A program made the position numbers and the translations under genes. From the NCBI RefSeq assembly GCF_007655135.1, contig NW_022204114.1, positions 114,590 through 178,589 of the forward strand: a DNA stretch of 64,000 nucleotides, written 5' to 3'. Under the pieces are notes generated by a model. The model was not told the origin of the DNA. It did no database searches and worked only from the letters and a program-made list of their open reading frames with translations. How positions within the stretch are numbered: position 1 is the first letter of the stretch; each line of letters begins with the position of its first letter. Below are positions 20,491 through 34,900 of this stretch, piece after piece. The DNA is from Punica granatum (Eukaryota; Streptophyta; Magnoliopsida; Myrtales; Lythraceae).

Positions 20491-23400
20491 GTGTTAGCTT
20501 ACTTTTCTGCACCGCATGTTCGCCGAGCTACCTGGCTCGTGCCTCTAGCAACCTTGCCGGGTCAGCTATCCCGTGAGAGATTACCTTCCTGCGCCGCAAG
20601 TTCGCCGGGCTACCTCCCTTCGTGCCTCTTGCAATCTTGCCGGGTCTGCTAATCCGTGCGAGTTTACTTTCTTGAACCGCAAGTTCGCCGAGCCACCTCA
20701 CTCGTGCCCCTTGCAACCTTGCCGGGACTGCTAACCCGTGCGTGCTTACTTTCTTGCACCGCAAGTTCGCCGTGCCACCTCGCTCGTGCCTCATGCAACC
20801 TTGCCCGGTCTGCTAACCCGTGCGAGCTTACTTTCCTGCACCGCAAGTTCATTGAGCCACCACGCTCGTGCCCCTTGCAACCTTACCGAGTTTGCTAATC
20901 CGTGCGATTTTAATTTCCTGCCTCGCAAGTTCGCCGAGCCACCTCGCCCGTGCTTCTTGCAACCTTCCCGGGTCTGCTAACTCGAGCGAGTTTCATTTCT
21001 TGCACCGCAAGTTCGCTGAGCCACCTCGCTCGTGCCTCTTGCAACCTTGCGGGGTCGGCTAACCCGTTTGAGTTTATTTTCTTACATCGCAAGTTCGCCG
21101 AGCCAACTCGCTCGTGCCTCTTGCAACCTTGCCGGGTCCGCTAACCCGTGCGAGCTTACTTTCCTACACCGCAAGTTTGCCGAGCCACCACGCACATGCC
21201 TCTTGCAAACTTGCCGGGTTTGCTAACCTGTGAGAGATTACTTTCCTACACCGCAAGTTCACCGAGCCACCTCGCTCGTGCCTCTTCCTACCTTGCCGGG
21301 TCTACTAACCCGTACGAGCTTGCTTTCCTGCACCGCAAGTTCATAGAGCCACCTCGCACGTGCCTCTTGCAACCTTGCCGGGTCCGCTAACCCGTGCGAG
21401 CTTACTTTCCTACACCGCAAGTTCCCCGAGCCACCACGCTCATGCCTCTTGCAACCTTGCCGAGTTTGCTAACCCGTGAGAGATTACTTTCCTGCACCGC
21501 AAGTTCGTCGAGCCACCTCGCTCGTGCCTCTTCCTACCTTGCCGGGTCTACTAACCCGTACGGGCTTACTTTCTTGCATCGCAAGTTCGCCGCGCCACCT
21601 CGCTTGTGCTTCTTGCAACCTTGCTGGGTCTGCTAACCCGTGCGAGGTTACTTTCCCATACCGCAAGTTCTCCGAGACACCACGCTCATGCCTTTTGCAA
21701 CCTTGCCGGGTTTGCGAACCCTTGTTAGGTTACTTTTCTGCACCGCAAGTTCGCCGAGCTACCTGGCTTGTGCCTCTAGCAACCTTGCCGGGTTAGCTAT
21801 CCCTTGAGAGATTACTTTCCTGCACCACAAGTTCGCCGAGCCACCTCGCTCGTGCCTCTTGCAACCTTGTCGGGTCTCCTAACCCGTGCGAGCTTACTTT
21901 CCTGCGCCGCAAGTTCTTCGAGCCACCTCCCTCGTGCCTCTTGCAATCTTGCTGGGTCTGCTAATCCGTGCGAGTTTACTTTCTTGCACCGCAAGTTCTT
22001 CGAACTACCTCGTTCGTGCATCTTGGAAACTTGCTGGGTCTGCTAACCTGTGCGAGTTTACTTTCTTGAACCGCAAATTCGCCGAGCCACCTCAATAGTG
22101 CCCCTTGCAACCTTATCGGGTTTGCTAACCCGTGCGAGCTTACTTTCCTGCACCGCAAGTTCATTGAGCCACCACGCTCGTGCCCCTTGCAATCTTGTCG
22201 AGTCTGCTAATCCGTGCGATTTTACTTTCCTGCCTCGCAAGTTCGCCGAGCAACCTCGCCCGTGCTTATTGCAACCTTGCCAGGTTTGCTAACCCGAGCG
22301 GGTTTCATTTCTTGCACCGGAAGTTCTCCGAGCCACCTCGCTCGTGCCCCTTGCAACCTTGCCGGGTCTGCTAACCCGTGCGAGCTTACTTTCTTGCACC
22401 GCAAGTTCATTGAGCCACCACGCTCGTGCCCCTTGCAACCTTGCCGAGTCTGCTAATCCGTGCGATTTCACTTTCCTGCCTCGCAAGTTCGCCGAGCCAC
22501 CTCGCCCAGGCTTCTTGTAACCGTGCCGGGTTTGCTAACCCGTGCGAGCTTACTTTCCTGCACCGCAAGTTCGCCTATCCACCTCGCTCGTGTCTCTTGC
22601 AACCTTGCGGGGTCGGCTAACCCGTTCGAGTTTACTTTCTTGCATCGCAAGTTCGCCGAGCCACCTCGCTCGTGCCTCTTGCAACCTTGCCGGGTCCGCT
22701 AACCCGTGCGAGCCTACTTTCCTGCACCGCAAGTTCGCCTAGCCACCTCGCTCGTGCCTCTTGCAACCTTGTCATGTCTGCTAACTCGATCGAGTTTCAT
22801 TTCTTGCACCGCAAGTTCGCCGAACCACCTCGCTCGTGCCACTTGCAACATTGCGGGGTTGGCTAACCCGTTTCAGTTTACTTTCTTGCAACGCAAGTCC
22901 GCAGAGCCAACTCGCTCGTGCCACTTGCAATCTTGCCGGGTCCGCTAACCGGTGCGAGCTTACTTTCCTACACCGCAAGTTTGCCGAGCAACCACGCTCC
23001 TGCCTCTTGCAACCTTGCCGGGTTTGCTAACCCGTGAGAGATTACTTTCCTGCACCGCAAGTTCGCCGAGCCACCTCGCTCGTGCCTCTTGCAACCTTGT
23101 CGGGTCTGCTAACCCGTGCGAGCTTACTTTCCTGCGCCGCAAGTTCGCCGAGCCACTACCCTCGTGCCTCTTGCAACCTTGCCCGGTCTGCTAACCCGTG
23201 CGAGCTTACTTTCCCGGACCGCAAGTTCATTGAGCCACCACGCTCGTGCCCCTTGCAACCTTGCCGAGTCTGCTAATCCGTGCGATTGTACTTTCCTGCC
23301 TCGCAAGTTCGCCGAGCCACCTTGCCCATGCTTCTTGCAACCTTGCCGGGTCTGCTAACCCGTGCGAGCTTACTTTCCTGCACCGCAAGTTCGCCTAGCC

Positions 23401-25194
23401 TCCTCGCTCGTGCCTCTTGCAACCTTTCCAGGTTTGCTAACCCGAGCGAGGTTCATTTCTTGCACCGCAAGTTCGCCGTGCCACCTCGCTCGTGCCTCTT
23501 GCAACCTTGCGGGGTCGGCTAACCCGTTCGAGTTTACTTTCTTGCAACGCAAGTTCGCCGAGCCACCTCGCTCGTGCCTCTTGCAACCTTGCCGGGTCTG
23601 CTAACCCGTGAGAGATTACTTTCCTATAACGCAAGTTCGCCGAGCCACCTCGCTCGTGCCTCTTCCTACCTTGCCGGATCTACTAACCCGTACGAGCTTA
23701 CTTTCCTGCACCGCAAGTTCGTAGAGCCACCTCGCTCGTGCCTCTTGCAACCATGCAAGATCTGCTAACCCCAGCGAGTTTCATTTCTTGCACCGCAAGT
23801 TCGCTGGGCTACCTTGCTCGTGCCTCTAGCAACCTTACGGGGTCGGCTAACCTGTTAGAGTTTACTTTCTTGCATCGCAAGTTCGCCGAGCCACCTCGCT
23901 CGTGCCTCTTACAACCTTGCCGGGTCCGCTAACCCATGCGAGCTTACTTTCCTACACCGCAAGTTCGCCAGGCCACCACGCTCATGCCTTTTGCAACCTT
24001 GCCGGGTTTGCGAACCCGTGTTAGCTTACTTTTCTGCACCGCAAGTTCGCCGAGCCACCTGGCTCGTGCCTCTTGCAACCTTGCCGTGAGAGATTACTTT
24101 CCTGCACCACAAGTTCGCCGAGCCACCTCGCTCGTGCCTCTTGCAACCTTGTCGGGTCTGCTAACCCGCGCGAGCTTACTTTCCGGCGCCGCAGGTTTGC
24201 CGAGCCACCTACCTAGTGCCTCTTGCAATCTTGCCGGGTCTGCTAATCCGTGCGAGTTTACTTTCTTGCACCGCAAGTTCTTCGAACTACCTCGTTCGTG
24301 CCTCTTGCAAACTTGCCGGGTCTGCTAACCCGTGCGTGTTTACTTTCCTGCACCGCAAGTTCTCCGAACCACCTCGCTCGTGCCTCCTGCAACCTAGCCG
24401 GGTCTGCAAACCCGTGCGAGTTTACTTTCTTGAACCGCAAGTTCGCCAAGCCACCTCGCTCGTACCTCTTGCAACCTTGTCGGGTCTGCTAACCCGTGAG
24501 AGATTACTTTCCTGCACCGCAAGTTCGCCGTGCCACCTCGCTCGTGCCTCTTGCAACCTTGCGGGGTCGGCTAACCCGTTCGAGTTTACCTTCTTGCAAC
24601 GCAAGTTCGCCGAGCAACCTCGCTCGTGCCTCTTGCAACCTTGCCGGGTCTGCTAACATGTGAGAGATTACTTTCCTGCACCGCAAGTTCGCCGAGCCAC
24701 CTCGCTCGTGCCTCTTCCTACCTTGCCGGGTCTACAAACCCGTACGAGCATACTTTCCTGTACCGCAAGTTCGTAGAGCCACCGCGCTCGTGCCTCTTGC
24801 AACCTTGCCAGATCTACTAACTTGAGCGAGTGTCATTTCTTGCACCGCAAGTTCGTCGGGCTACCTCGCTCGTGTCTCTTGCAACCTTACGGGGTCGGCT
24901 AACCCGTTAGAGTTTACTTTCTTCCATCGCAAGTTCACCAAGCCACCTCGCTCGTGCCTCTTGCAACCTTGCCGGGTCCGCTAACCCATGCGAGCTTACT
25001 TTCCTACACCGCAAGTTCGCCAGGCAACCACGCTCATGCCTTTTGCAACCTTGCCGGGTTTGCGAACCCGTGTTAGCTTACTTTTCTGCACCGCAAGTTC
25101 GCCGAGCCACCTGGCTCGTGCCTCTTGCAACCTTGTCGGGTCAGCTATCCCGTGAGAGATTACTTTCCTGCACCACAAGTTCGCCGAGCCACCT

Positions 25195-27165
25195 CGCTCG
25201 TGCCTCTTGCAACCTTGTCGGGTCTGCAAACCCGTGCGAGCTTACTTTCCGGCGCCGCAAGTTCGCCGATCCACCTCCCTCGTGCCTCTTGCAATCTTGC
25301 CAGGTCTGCTAATCCGTACGAGTTTACTTTCTTGCACCGCAAGTTCTTCGAACTACCTCGTTCGTGCCTCTTGCAAACTTGCCGGGTCTGCTAACCCGTG
25401 CGTGTTTACTTTCCTGCACCGCAAGTTCTCCGAACCACCTCGCTCGTGCCTCCTGCAACCTTGCCGGGTCTGCTAACCCGTGCGAGTTTACTTTCTTGAA
25501 CCGCAAGTTCGTCGAGCCACCTCGCTCGTGCCTCTTGCAACCTTGCCGGGTCTGCTAACCTGTGCGAGCTTACTTTCCTGCACCGCAAGTTCGCCGAGCC
25601 ACCTCTTCGTGCCCCTTGCAACCTTGCCCGGTCTGCTAACCCGTGCGAGCTTACTTTCCTACACCGCAAGTTCATTGAGCCACCACGCTCGTGCCCCCTG
25701 CAACCTTGCCGAGTCTGCTAATCCGTGCGATTTTACTTTCCTGCCTCGCAAGTTCGCCGAGCCACCTGACCCGTGCTTCTTTAACTTTGCCGGTCTGCTA
25801 ACCCGTGCGAGCTTACTTTCCAGCACCGCAAGTTCGCCTAGCAACCTCGCTCGTGCCTCATGCAACCTTGTCAGGCCCGCTAACTCGAGCGAGTTTCATT
25901 TCTTGCACCTCAAGTTCGCCGAGCCACCTCGCTCGTGCCTCTTGCAACCTTGCGGGGTCGGCTAACCCGTTCGAGTTTACCTTCTTGCAACGCAAGTTCG
26001 CCGAGCAACCTCGCTCGTGCCTCTTGCAACCTTGCCGGGTCTGCTAACCTGTGAGAGATTACTTTCCTGCACCGCAAGTTCGCCGAGCCACCTCGCTCGT
26101 GCCTCTTCCTACCTTGCCGGGTCTACAAACCCGTACGAGCTTACTTTCCTGTACCGCAAGTTCGTAGAGCCACCTCGCTCGTGCCTCTTGCAACCTTGTC
26201 GGGTCTGCAAACCCCGTGCGAGCTTACTTTCCGGCGCCGCAAGTTCGCCGATCCACCTCCCTCGTGCCTCTTGCAATCTTGCCAGGTCTGCTAATCCGTA
26301 CGAGTTTACTTTCTTGCACCGCAAGTTCTTCGAACTACCTCGTTCGTGCCTCTTGCAAACTTGCCGGGTCTGCTAACCCGTGCGTGTTTACTTTCCTGCA
26401 CCGCAAGTTCTCCGAACCACCTCGCTCGTGCCTCCTGCAACCTCGCCGGGTCTGCTAACCCGTGCGAGTTTACTTTCTTGAACCGCAAGTTCGTCGAGCC
26501 ACCTCGCTCGTGCCTCTTGCAACCTTGCCGGGTCTGCTAACCTGTGCGAGCTTACTTTCCTGCACCGCAAGTTCGCCGAGCCACCTCCTCGTGCCCCTTG
26601 CAACCTTGCCCGGTCTGCTAACCCGTGCGAGCTTACTTTCCTGCACCGCAAGTTCATTGAGCCACCACGCTCGTGCCCCCTGCAACCTTGCCGAGTCTGC
26701 TAATCCGTGCGATTTTACTTTCCTGCCTCTCAAGTTCGCCGAGCCACCTGACCCGTGCTTCTCGTAACTTTGCCGGGTCTGCTAACCCGTGCGAGCTTAC
26801 TTTCCAGCACCGCAAGTTCGCCTAGCAACCTCGCTCGTGCCTCATGCAACCTTGTCAGGCCCGCTAACTCGAGCGAGTTTCATTTCTTGCACCTCAAGTT
26901 CGCCGAGCCACCTCGCTCGTGCCTCTTGCAACCTTGCGGGGTCGGCTAACCCGTTCGAGTTTGCCTTCTTGCAACGCAAGTTCGCCGAGCAACCTCGCTC
27001 GTGCCTCTTGCAACCTTGCCGGGTCTGCTAACCTGTGAGAGATTACTTTCCTGCACCGCAAGTTCGCCGAGCCACCTCGCTCGTGCCTCTTCCTACCTTG
27101 CCGGGTCTACAAACCCTTACGAGCTTACTTTCCTGTACCGCAAGTTCGTAGAGCCACCTCGCTCG
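25195..27165 (+). repeat. Two adjacent 12-monomer higher-order repeat copies (about 982 bp)
   Basis: Sequence from about 25195 to 26176 recurs directly after itself up to about 27165, at an offset of 977-984 bp. Shared marks include AATCCGTACGAG, CGAACTACCTCGTTCG, a CCTCTTCGTGCC/CCTCCTCGTGCC deletion near 25601 and 26583, and CACCTGACCCGTGC near 25764 and 26747. Only scattered differences are visible, so the duplication looks recent. Confidence 0.8.
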
Positions 27166-29950
27166 TGCCTCTTGCAACCTTGCCAGATCTACTAACTTGA
27201 GCGATTTTCATTTCTTGCACCGCAAGTTCCTCGGGCTACCTCGCTCGTGTCTCTTGCAACCTTACGGGGTCGGCTAACCCGTTAGAGGTTACTTTCTTCC
27301 ATCGCAAGTTCACCGAGCCACCTCGCTCGTGCCTCTTGCAACCTTGCCGGGGCCGCTAACCCATGCGAGCTTACTTTCCTACACCGCAAGTTCGCCAGGC
27401 CACCACGCTCATGCCTTTTGCAACCTTGCCGGGTTTGCGAACCCGTGTCAGCTTACTTTTCTACACCGCAAGTTCGCCGAGCCACCTGGCTCGTGCCTCT
27501 TGCAACCTTCACGTGAGAGATTACTTTCCTGCACCACAAGTTCGCCGAGCCACCTCGCTCGTGCCTCTTGCAACCTTGTCGGGTCTGCTAACCCGTGCGA
27601 GCTTACTTTCCGGCGCCGCAGGTTCGCCGAGCCACCTACCTATGCCTCTTGCAATCTTGCCGGGTCTGCTAATCCGTGCGAGTTTATTTTCTTGCACCGC
27701 AAGTTCTTCGAACTACCCGTTCGTGCCTCTTGCAAACTTGCCGGGTCTGCTAACCCGTGCGTGTTTACTTTCCTGCACTGCAAGTTCTCCGAACCACCTC
27801 GCTCGTGCCTCCTGCAACCTGCCGGGTCTGCAAACCCGTGCGAGTTTACTTTCTTGAACCGCAAGTCCGCCAAGCCACCTCGCTCGTACCTCTTGCAACC
27901 TTGCCGGGTCTGCTAACCCGTGAGAGATTACTTTCCTGCACCGCAAGTTCGCCGAGCCACCTTGCTCGTGCCTCTTGCAACCTTGCGGGGTCGTCTAACC
28001 CTTCGAGTTTACTTTCTTGCAACGCAACTCGCAAGTTCGCCGAGCCACCTCGTTCGTGCCTCTTGCAAACTTGCGGGTCTGCTAACCCGTGCGAGCTTAC
28101 TTCCGGCGGCCGCAGGTTCGCCGAGCCACCTACCTAGTGCCCTCTTGCAATCTTGCCGCCGGTCTGCTAATCCGTGCGAGTTTACTTTCTTGCACCGGAA
28201 GTTCTTCGAACTACCATCGTTCGTGCCTCTCGCAAACTTGCCGGGTCTGCTAACCCGTGCGTGTTTACTTTCCTGCACCGCAAGTTTCTCCGAACCACCT
28301 CGCCTCGTGCCTCCTGCAACCTTGCCGGGTCTGCAAACCCGTGCGAGTTTACTTTCTTGAACCGCAAGTTCGCCAAGCCACCTCGCTCGTACCTCTTGCA
28401 ACACCTTGTCGGGGTCTGCTAACCCCGTGAGAGATTACTTTCCTGCACCGCAAGTTCGCCGAGCACCTTGCTCGTGCCTCTTGCAACTTGCGGGTCGGCT
28501 AACCCGTTCGAGTTTACCTTCTTGCAACGCAAGTTCGCCGAGCCACCTCGCTCGTGCTCTTGCAACCTTGCCGGGTCTGCTAACCTGTGAGAGATTACTT
28601 TCCTGCCCCGCAAGTCACCGAGCCACCTCGCTCGTGCCTCTTCCTACCTTTGCCGGGTCTACAAACCCGTACACACTTACTTTCCTGTACCGCAAGTTCG
28701 TAGAGCCACCTCGCTCGTGCCTCTTGCAACCTTGCCAGATCTACTAACTTGAGCGACTTTCATTTCTTGCACCTCAAGTTCGCCGAGCCACCTCGCTCGT
28801 GCCTCTTGCAACCTTGCGGGGTCGGCTAACCCGTTCGAGTTTACCTTCTTGCAACGCAAGTTCGCCGAGCAACCTCGCTCGTGCCTCTTACAACCTGGCC
28901 GGGTCTGCTAACCTGTGAGGATTACTTTCCTTTCCTCACCGCAAGTTCGCCGAGCCACCTCGCTCGTGCCTCTTCCTACCTTGCCGGGTCTACAAACCCG
29001 TACGAGCTTACTTTCCTGTACCGCAAGTTCGTAGAGCCACCTCGCTCGTGCCTCTTGCAACCTTGCCAGATCTACTAACTTGAGCGAGTTTCATTTCTTG
29101 CACCGCAAGTTCCTCGGGCTACCTCGCTCGTGTCTCTTGCAACCTTACGGGGTCGGCTAACCCGTTAGAGGTTACTTTCTTCCATCGCAAGTTCACCGAG
29201 CCACCTCGCTCGTGCCTCTTGCAACCTTGCCGGGTCCGCTAACCCATGCGAGCTTACTTTCCTACACCGCAAGTTCGCCAGGCCACCACGCTCATGCCTT
29301 TTGCAACCTTGCCGGGTTTGCGAACCCGTGTCAGCTTACTTTTCTACACCGCAAGTTCGCCGAGCCACCTGGCTCGTGCCTCTTGCAACCTTCACGTGAG
29401 AGATTACTTTCCTGCACCACAAGTTCGCCGAGCCACCTCGCTCGTGCCTCTTGCAACCTTGTCGGGTCTGCTAACCCGTGCGAGCTTACTTTCCGGCGCC
29501 GCAGGTTCGCCGAGCCACCTACCTAGTGCCTCTTGCAATCTTGCCGGGTCTGCTAATCCGTGCGAGTTTACTTTCTTGCACCGCAAGTTCTTCGAACTAC
29601 CTCGTTCGTGCCTCTTGCAAACTTGCCGGGTCTGCTAACCCGTGCGTGTTTACTTTCCTGCACTGCAAGTTCTCCGAACCACCTCGCTCGTGCCTCCTGC
29701 AACCTTGCCGGGTCTGCAAACCCGTGCGAGTTTACTTTCTTGAACCGCAAGTCCGCCAAGCCACCTCGCTCGTACCTCTTGCAACCTTGCCGGGTCTGCT
29801 AACCCGTGAGAGATTACTTTCCTGCACCGCAAGTTCGCCGAGCCACCTTGCTCGTGCCTCTTGCAACCTTGCGGGGTCGGCTAACCGGTTCGAGTTTACT
29901 TTCTTGCAACGCAAGTTCGCCGAGCCACCTCGTTCGTGCCTCTTGCAAAC
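27165..29950 (+). repeat. 23-monomer repeat (offset about 1,883 bp), first copy partly indel-rich
   Basis: The stretch 27165-28060 matches 29050-29940 at an offset of about 1,883 bp. Shared marks include CCTCGGGCTACC, CTTCCATCGC, and an unusual CAACCTTCACGTGAGAG deletion (27505 and 29388). The left copy has extra one-base losses from about 27640 onward. Confidence 0.75.
27640..28930 (+). other. Indel-rich patch of the satellite, 1
   Basis: The 82-bp register is broken repeatedly by small gains and losses (for example CTACCCGTTCG, AACGCAACTCGCAAG, CCGGCGGCCGC, CACCTTGTCGGGGTC, CCTTTCCTCACC). The matching copy at 29050-29950 lacks these changes. Confidence 0.7.
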
Positions 29951-31949
29951 TTGCCGGGTCTGCTAACCCGTGCGTGTTTACTTTCCTGCACAGCAAGTTC
30001 TCCGAACCACCTCGCTCGTGCCTCCTGCAACCTTGCCGGGTCTGCTAACCCGTGCGAGTTTACTTTCTTGAACCGCAAGTTCGTCGAGCCACCTCGCTCG
30101 TGCCTCTTGCAACCTTGCCGGGTCTGCTAACCTGTGCGAGCTTACTTTCCTACACCGCAAGTTCGCCGAGCCACCTCCTCGTGCCCCTTGCAACCTTGCC
30201 CGGTCTGCTAACCCGTGCGAGCTTACTTTCCTGCACCGCAAGTTCGCCGAGCCACCACGCTCGTGCCCCCTGCAACCTTGCCGAGTCTGCTAATCCGTGC
30301 GATTTTACTTTCCTGCCTCGCAGGTTCGCCGAGCCACCTGACCCGTGCTTCTTGTAACCTTGCCGGGTCTGCTAACCCGTGCGAGCTTACTTTCCAGCAC
30401 CGCAAGTTCGCCTAGCAACCTCGCTCGTGCCTCATGCAACCTTGTCAGGCCCGCTAGCTCGAGCGAGTTTCATTTCTTGCACCTCAAGTTCGCCGAGCCA
30501 CCTCGCTCGTGCCTCTTGCAACCTTGCGGGGTCGGCTAACCCGTTCGAGTTTACCTTCTTGCAACGCAAGTTCGCCGAGCAACCTCGCTCGTGCCTCTTG
30601 CAACCTTGTCGGGTCTGCTAACCCGTGCGAGCTTACTTTCCGGCGCCGCAAGTACGCCGAGCCACCTCTCTCGTGCCTCTTGCAATCTTGCCGGGTCTGC
30701 TAATCCGTGCGTGTTTACTTTCCTGCACCGCAAGTTCTCCGAACCACCTCGCTCGTGCCTCCTGCAACCTTGCCGGGTCTGCAAACCCGTGCGAGTTTAC
30801 TTTCTTGAACCGCAAGTTCGCCAAGCCACCTCGCTCGTACCTCTTGCAACCTTGTCGGGTCTGCTAACCCGTGAGAGATTACTTTCCTGCACCGCAAGTT
30901 CGCCGAGCCACCTCGCTCGTGCCTCTTGCAACCTTGCGGGGTCGGCTAACCCGTTCGAGTTTACCTTCTTGCAACGCAAGTTCGCCGAGCCACCTCGCTC
31001 GTGCCTCTTGCAACCTTGCCGGGTCTGCTAACCTGTGAGAGATTACTTTCCTGCACCGCAAGTTCACCGAGCCACCTCGCTCGTGCCTCTTCCTACCTTG
31101 CCGGGTCTACAAACCCGTACACACTTACTTTCCTGTACCGCAAGTTCGTAGAGCCACCTCGCTCGTGCCTCTTGCAACCTTGCCAGATCTACTAACTTGA
31201 GCGAGTTTCATTTCTTGCACCGCAAGTTCGCCGGGCTACTTCGCTCGTGTCTCTTGCAACCTTACGGGGTCGGCTAACCCGTTAGAGTTTACTTTCTTCC
31301 ATCGCAAGTTCACCGAGCCACCTCGCTCGTGCCTCTTGCAACCTTGCCGGGTCCGCTAACCCATGCGAGCTTACTTTCCTACACCGCAAGTTCGCCAGGC
31401 CACCACGCTCATGCCTTTTGCAACCTTGCCGGGTTTGCGAACCCGTGTTAGCTTACTTTTCTGCACCGCAAGTTCGCCGAGCCACCTGGCTCGTGCCTCT
31501 TGCAACCTTGCCGGGTCAGCTATCCCGTGAGAGATTACTTTCCTGCACCACAAGTTCGCCGAGCCACCTCGCTCGTGCCTCTTGCAATCTTGCCAGGTCT
31601 GCTAATCCGTACGAGTTTACTTTCCTGCACCGCAAGTTCTTCGAACTACCTCGTTCGTGCCTCTTGCAAACTTGCCGGGTCTGCTAACCCGTGCGTGTTT
31701 ACTTTCCTGCACCGCAAGTTCTCCGAACCACCTCGCTCGTGCCTCCTGCAACCTTGCCGGGTCTGCTAACCCGTGCGAGTTTACTTTCTTGAACCGCAAG
31801 TTCGTCGAGCCACCTCGCTCGTGCCTCTTGCAACCTTGCCGGGTCTGCTAACCTGTGCGAGCTTACTTTCCTGCACCGCAAGTTCGCCGAGCCACCTCCT
31901 CGTGCCCCTTGCAACCTTGCCGAGTCTGCTAATCCGTGCGATTTTACTT

Positions 31950-34900
31950 TCCTGCCTCGCAAGTTCGCCGAGCCACCTGACCCGTGCTTCTTGTAACCTT
32001 GCCGGGTCTGCTAACCCGTGCGAGCTTACTTTCCAGCACCGCAAGTTCGCCTAGCAACCTCGCTCGTGCCTCATGCAACCTTGTCAGGCCCGCTAACTCG
32101 AGCGAGTTTCATTTCTTGCACCTCAAGTTCGCCGAACCACCTCGCTCGTTCCTCTTACAACCTTGCGGGGTCGGCCAACCCGTTTGAGTTTATTTTCTTA
32201 CATCGCAAGTTCGCCAAGCCAACTCGCTCGTGCCTCTTGCAACCTTGCCGGGTCCGCTAACCCGTGCGAGCTTACTTTCCAACACCGCATGTTTGCCGAG
32301 CCACCACGCTCATGCCTATTGCAACGTTGCCGGGTTTGCTAACCCGTGAGAGATTACTTTCCTGCACCGCAAGTTCGCCGAGCCACCTCGCTCGTGCCAC
32401 TTCCTACCTTGCCGGGTCTACTAACCCGTACGAGCTTACTTTCCTGCATCGCAAGTTCGCCGAGCCACCACGCTCTTGCCTTCTGCAACCTTCCCGGGTT
32501 TGTGAACCCGTGTTAGCTTACTTTTCTGCATCGCAAGTTCGCCGAGCTACCTAGCTCGTGGCTCTAGCTACCTTGCCGTGTCAACTATCCCGTGAGAGAT
32601 TACTTTCCTGCACCACAAGTTCGCCGAGCCACCTCGCTCGTGCCTCTTGCAACCTAGACGGGTCTGCTAACCCGTGTGAGCCCACTTTCCTGCGCCGCAA
32701 GTTCGCCGAGCCACCTCCCTCGTGCCTCTTGCAATCTTGCCGGGTCTGCTAATCCGTGCGAGTTTACTTTCTTGAACCGTAAATTCGCCGAACCACCTCG
32801 CTCGTGCCCCTTACAACCTTGCCGGGTCTGCTAATCCATGCGTGCTTACTTTCCTGCACCGCAAGTTCGCCGAGCCACCTCGCTCGTGCCTCATGCAACC
32901 TTGCCCGATCTGCTAACCCGTGCAAGCTTACTTTCCTGCACCGCAAGTTTATTGAGCCACCACGCTCGTGCCTCTTGCAACTTTGCGGGGTCGGCTAACC
33001 CGTTCGAGTTTTCTTTCTTGCATCGCAAGTTCGCCGAGCCACCTCGCTCGTGCCGCTTGCAACCTTGCCGGGTCCGCTAACCCGTGCGAGTTTACTTTCC
33101 TACACCGCAAGTTCGCCGAGCCACCACGCTCATGCCTCTTGCAACCTTGCCGGGTTTGCTAACCCGTGAGAGATTACTTTCCTGCACTGCAAGTTCGCCG
33201 AGCCACTTCGCCCGTGCTTCATGCAACCTTGCCGGGTCTGCTAACCCGTGCGAGCTTACTTTCCAGCACCGCAAGTTCGCCTAGCCACCTCGCTCGTGCC
33301 TCTTGCGACCTTTCCAGGTCTGCTAACCCGAGCGAGGTTCATTTCTTGGACTGCAAGTTCGCCGAGCCACCTCGCTCGTGCCTCTTGCAACCTTGCGGGG
33401 TCGGCTAACCCGTTCGAGTTTACTTTCTTGCAACGCAAGTTCGCCGAGCCACCACGCTCGTGCCTCTTGCAACCTTGCCGGGTCTGCTAACCCGTGCGAG
33501 CTTACTTTCCTACATCGCAAGTTCGACGAGCCACCACGCTCATGCCTTTTGCAACCTTGCTGGGTTTGCGAACCCGTGTTAGCATACTTTTCTGCACCGC
33601 AAGTTCTCCGAGCCACCTGGCTCGTGCCTCTTGCCACCATGTCGGGTCTGCTAACCCGTGCGAGCATACTTTCCTGCGCCGCAAGTTCGCCGAGGCACCT
33701 CCTTCGTGTGTCTTGCGATCTTGCCGGGTCTGCTAATCCGTGCGAGTTTACTTTCTTGAAACGCAAGTTCGCCGAGCCACCTCGCTAGTGCCTCTTGCAA
33801 CCTTGCCAGGTTTGCTAACCCATGCGAGCTTACTTTCCTGCACCGCATGTTCATTGAGCCACCACGCTCGTGCCCCTTGCAACCTTGCCTTGTCTGCTAA
33901 CGCGTGCGATTTTACTTTACTGCCTCGCAAGTTCGCGGAGCCACCTCGCCCGTGCTTCTTGCAACCTTTCCGAGTCTGCTAACCCGAGCGAGTTTCATTT
34001 CTTGCACCGTAAGTTCGCCGAGCCACCTCGCTCGTGCCTCTTGCAACCTTGCGGGGTCGGCTAACCCGTTCGAGTTTACTTTCTTGCATCGCAAGTTCGC
34101 CGAGCCACCTCGCTCGTGCCTCTTGCAACCTTGCCCGGTCCGCTAACCCATGCGAGCTTACTTTCCTACACCGCTCGTTCGCCGAGCCACCACGCTCATG
34201 CCTTTTGCAACCTTGCCGAGTTTACGAACCCGTGTTAGCTTACTTTTCGGCACCGCAAGTTCGCTGAGCCACCTGGCTCGTACCTCCTGCATGCTTGCCG
34301 AGTCTACAAATCCGTGCGATTTTACTTTCCTGCCTCGCAAGTTCGCCGAGCCACATCGCCCGTGCTTCTTGCAACCTTGCCGGGTCTGCTAACCCGTGCG
34401 AGCTTACTTTCCTGCACCGCAAGTTCGCCTGGCCGCCTCGCTCGTACCTCTTGCAACCTTTCCAGGTCTGCTAACCCGAGCGAGGTTCATTTCTTGCATC
34501 GCAAGTTCGCCGAGCAACCTCGCTCGTGCCTCTTGCAACCTTGCGGGGTCGGCTAACACGTTCGAGTTTACCTTCTTGCAACGCAAGTTCGCCGAGCCAC
34601 CTCGCTCGTGCCTCTTGCAACCTTGCCGGGTCCGCTAACCCGTGCAAGCTTACTTTCCTTCACCGCAAGTTCGCCGAGCAAACACGCTCATGCCTGTTGC
34701 AACCTTGCCGGGTCTGCTAACCTGTGAGAGATTACTTTCCTGCACCGCAAGTTCGCCGAGCCACCTCACTCGTGCCTCTTCCTACCTTGCCGGGTCTACT
34801 AACCCGTACGAGCTTACTTTCCTGCACCGCAAGTTCATTGAGCCACCACGCTCGTGCCCCTTGCAACCTTGCCGAGTCTGCTAACCCGTGCGATTTTACT

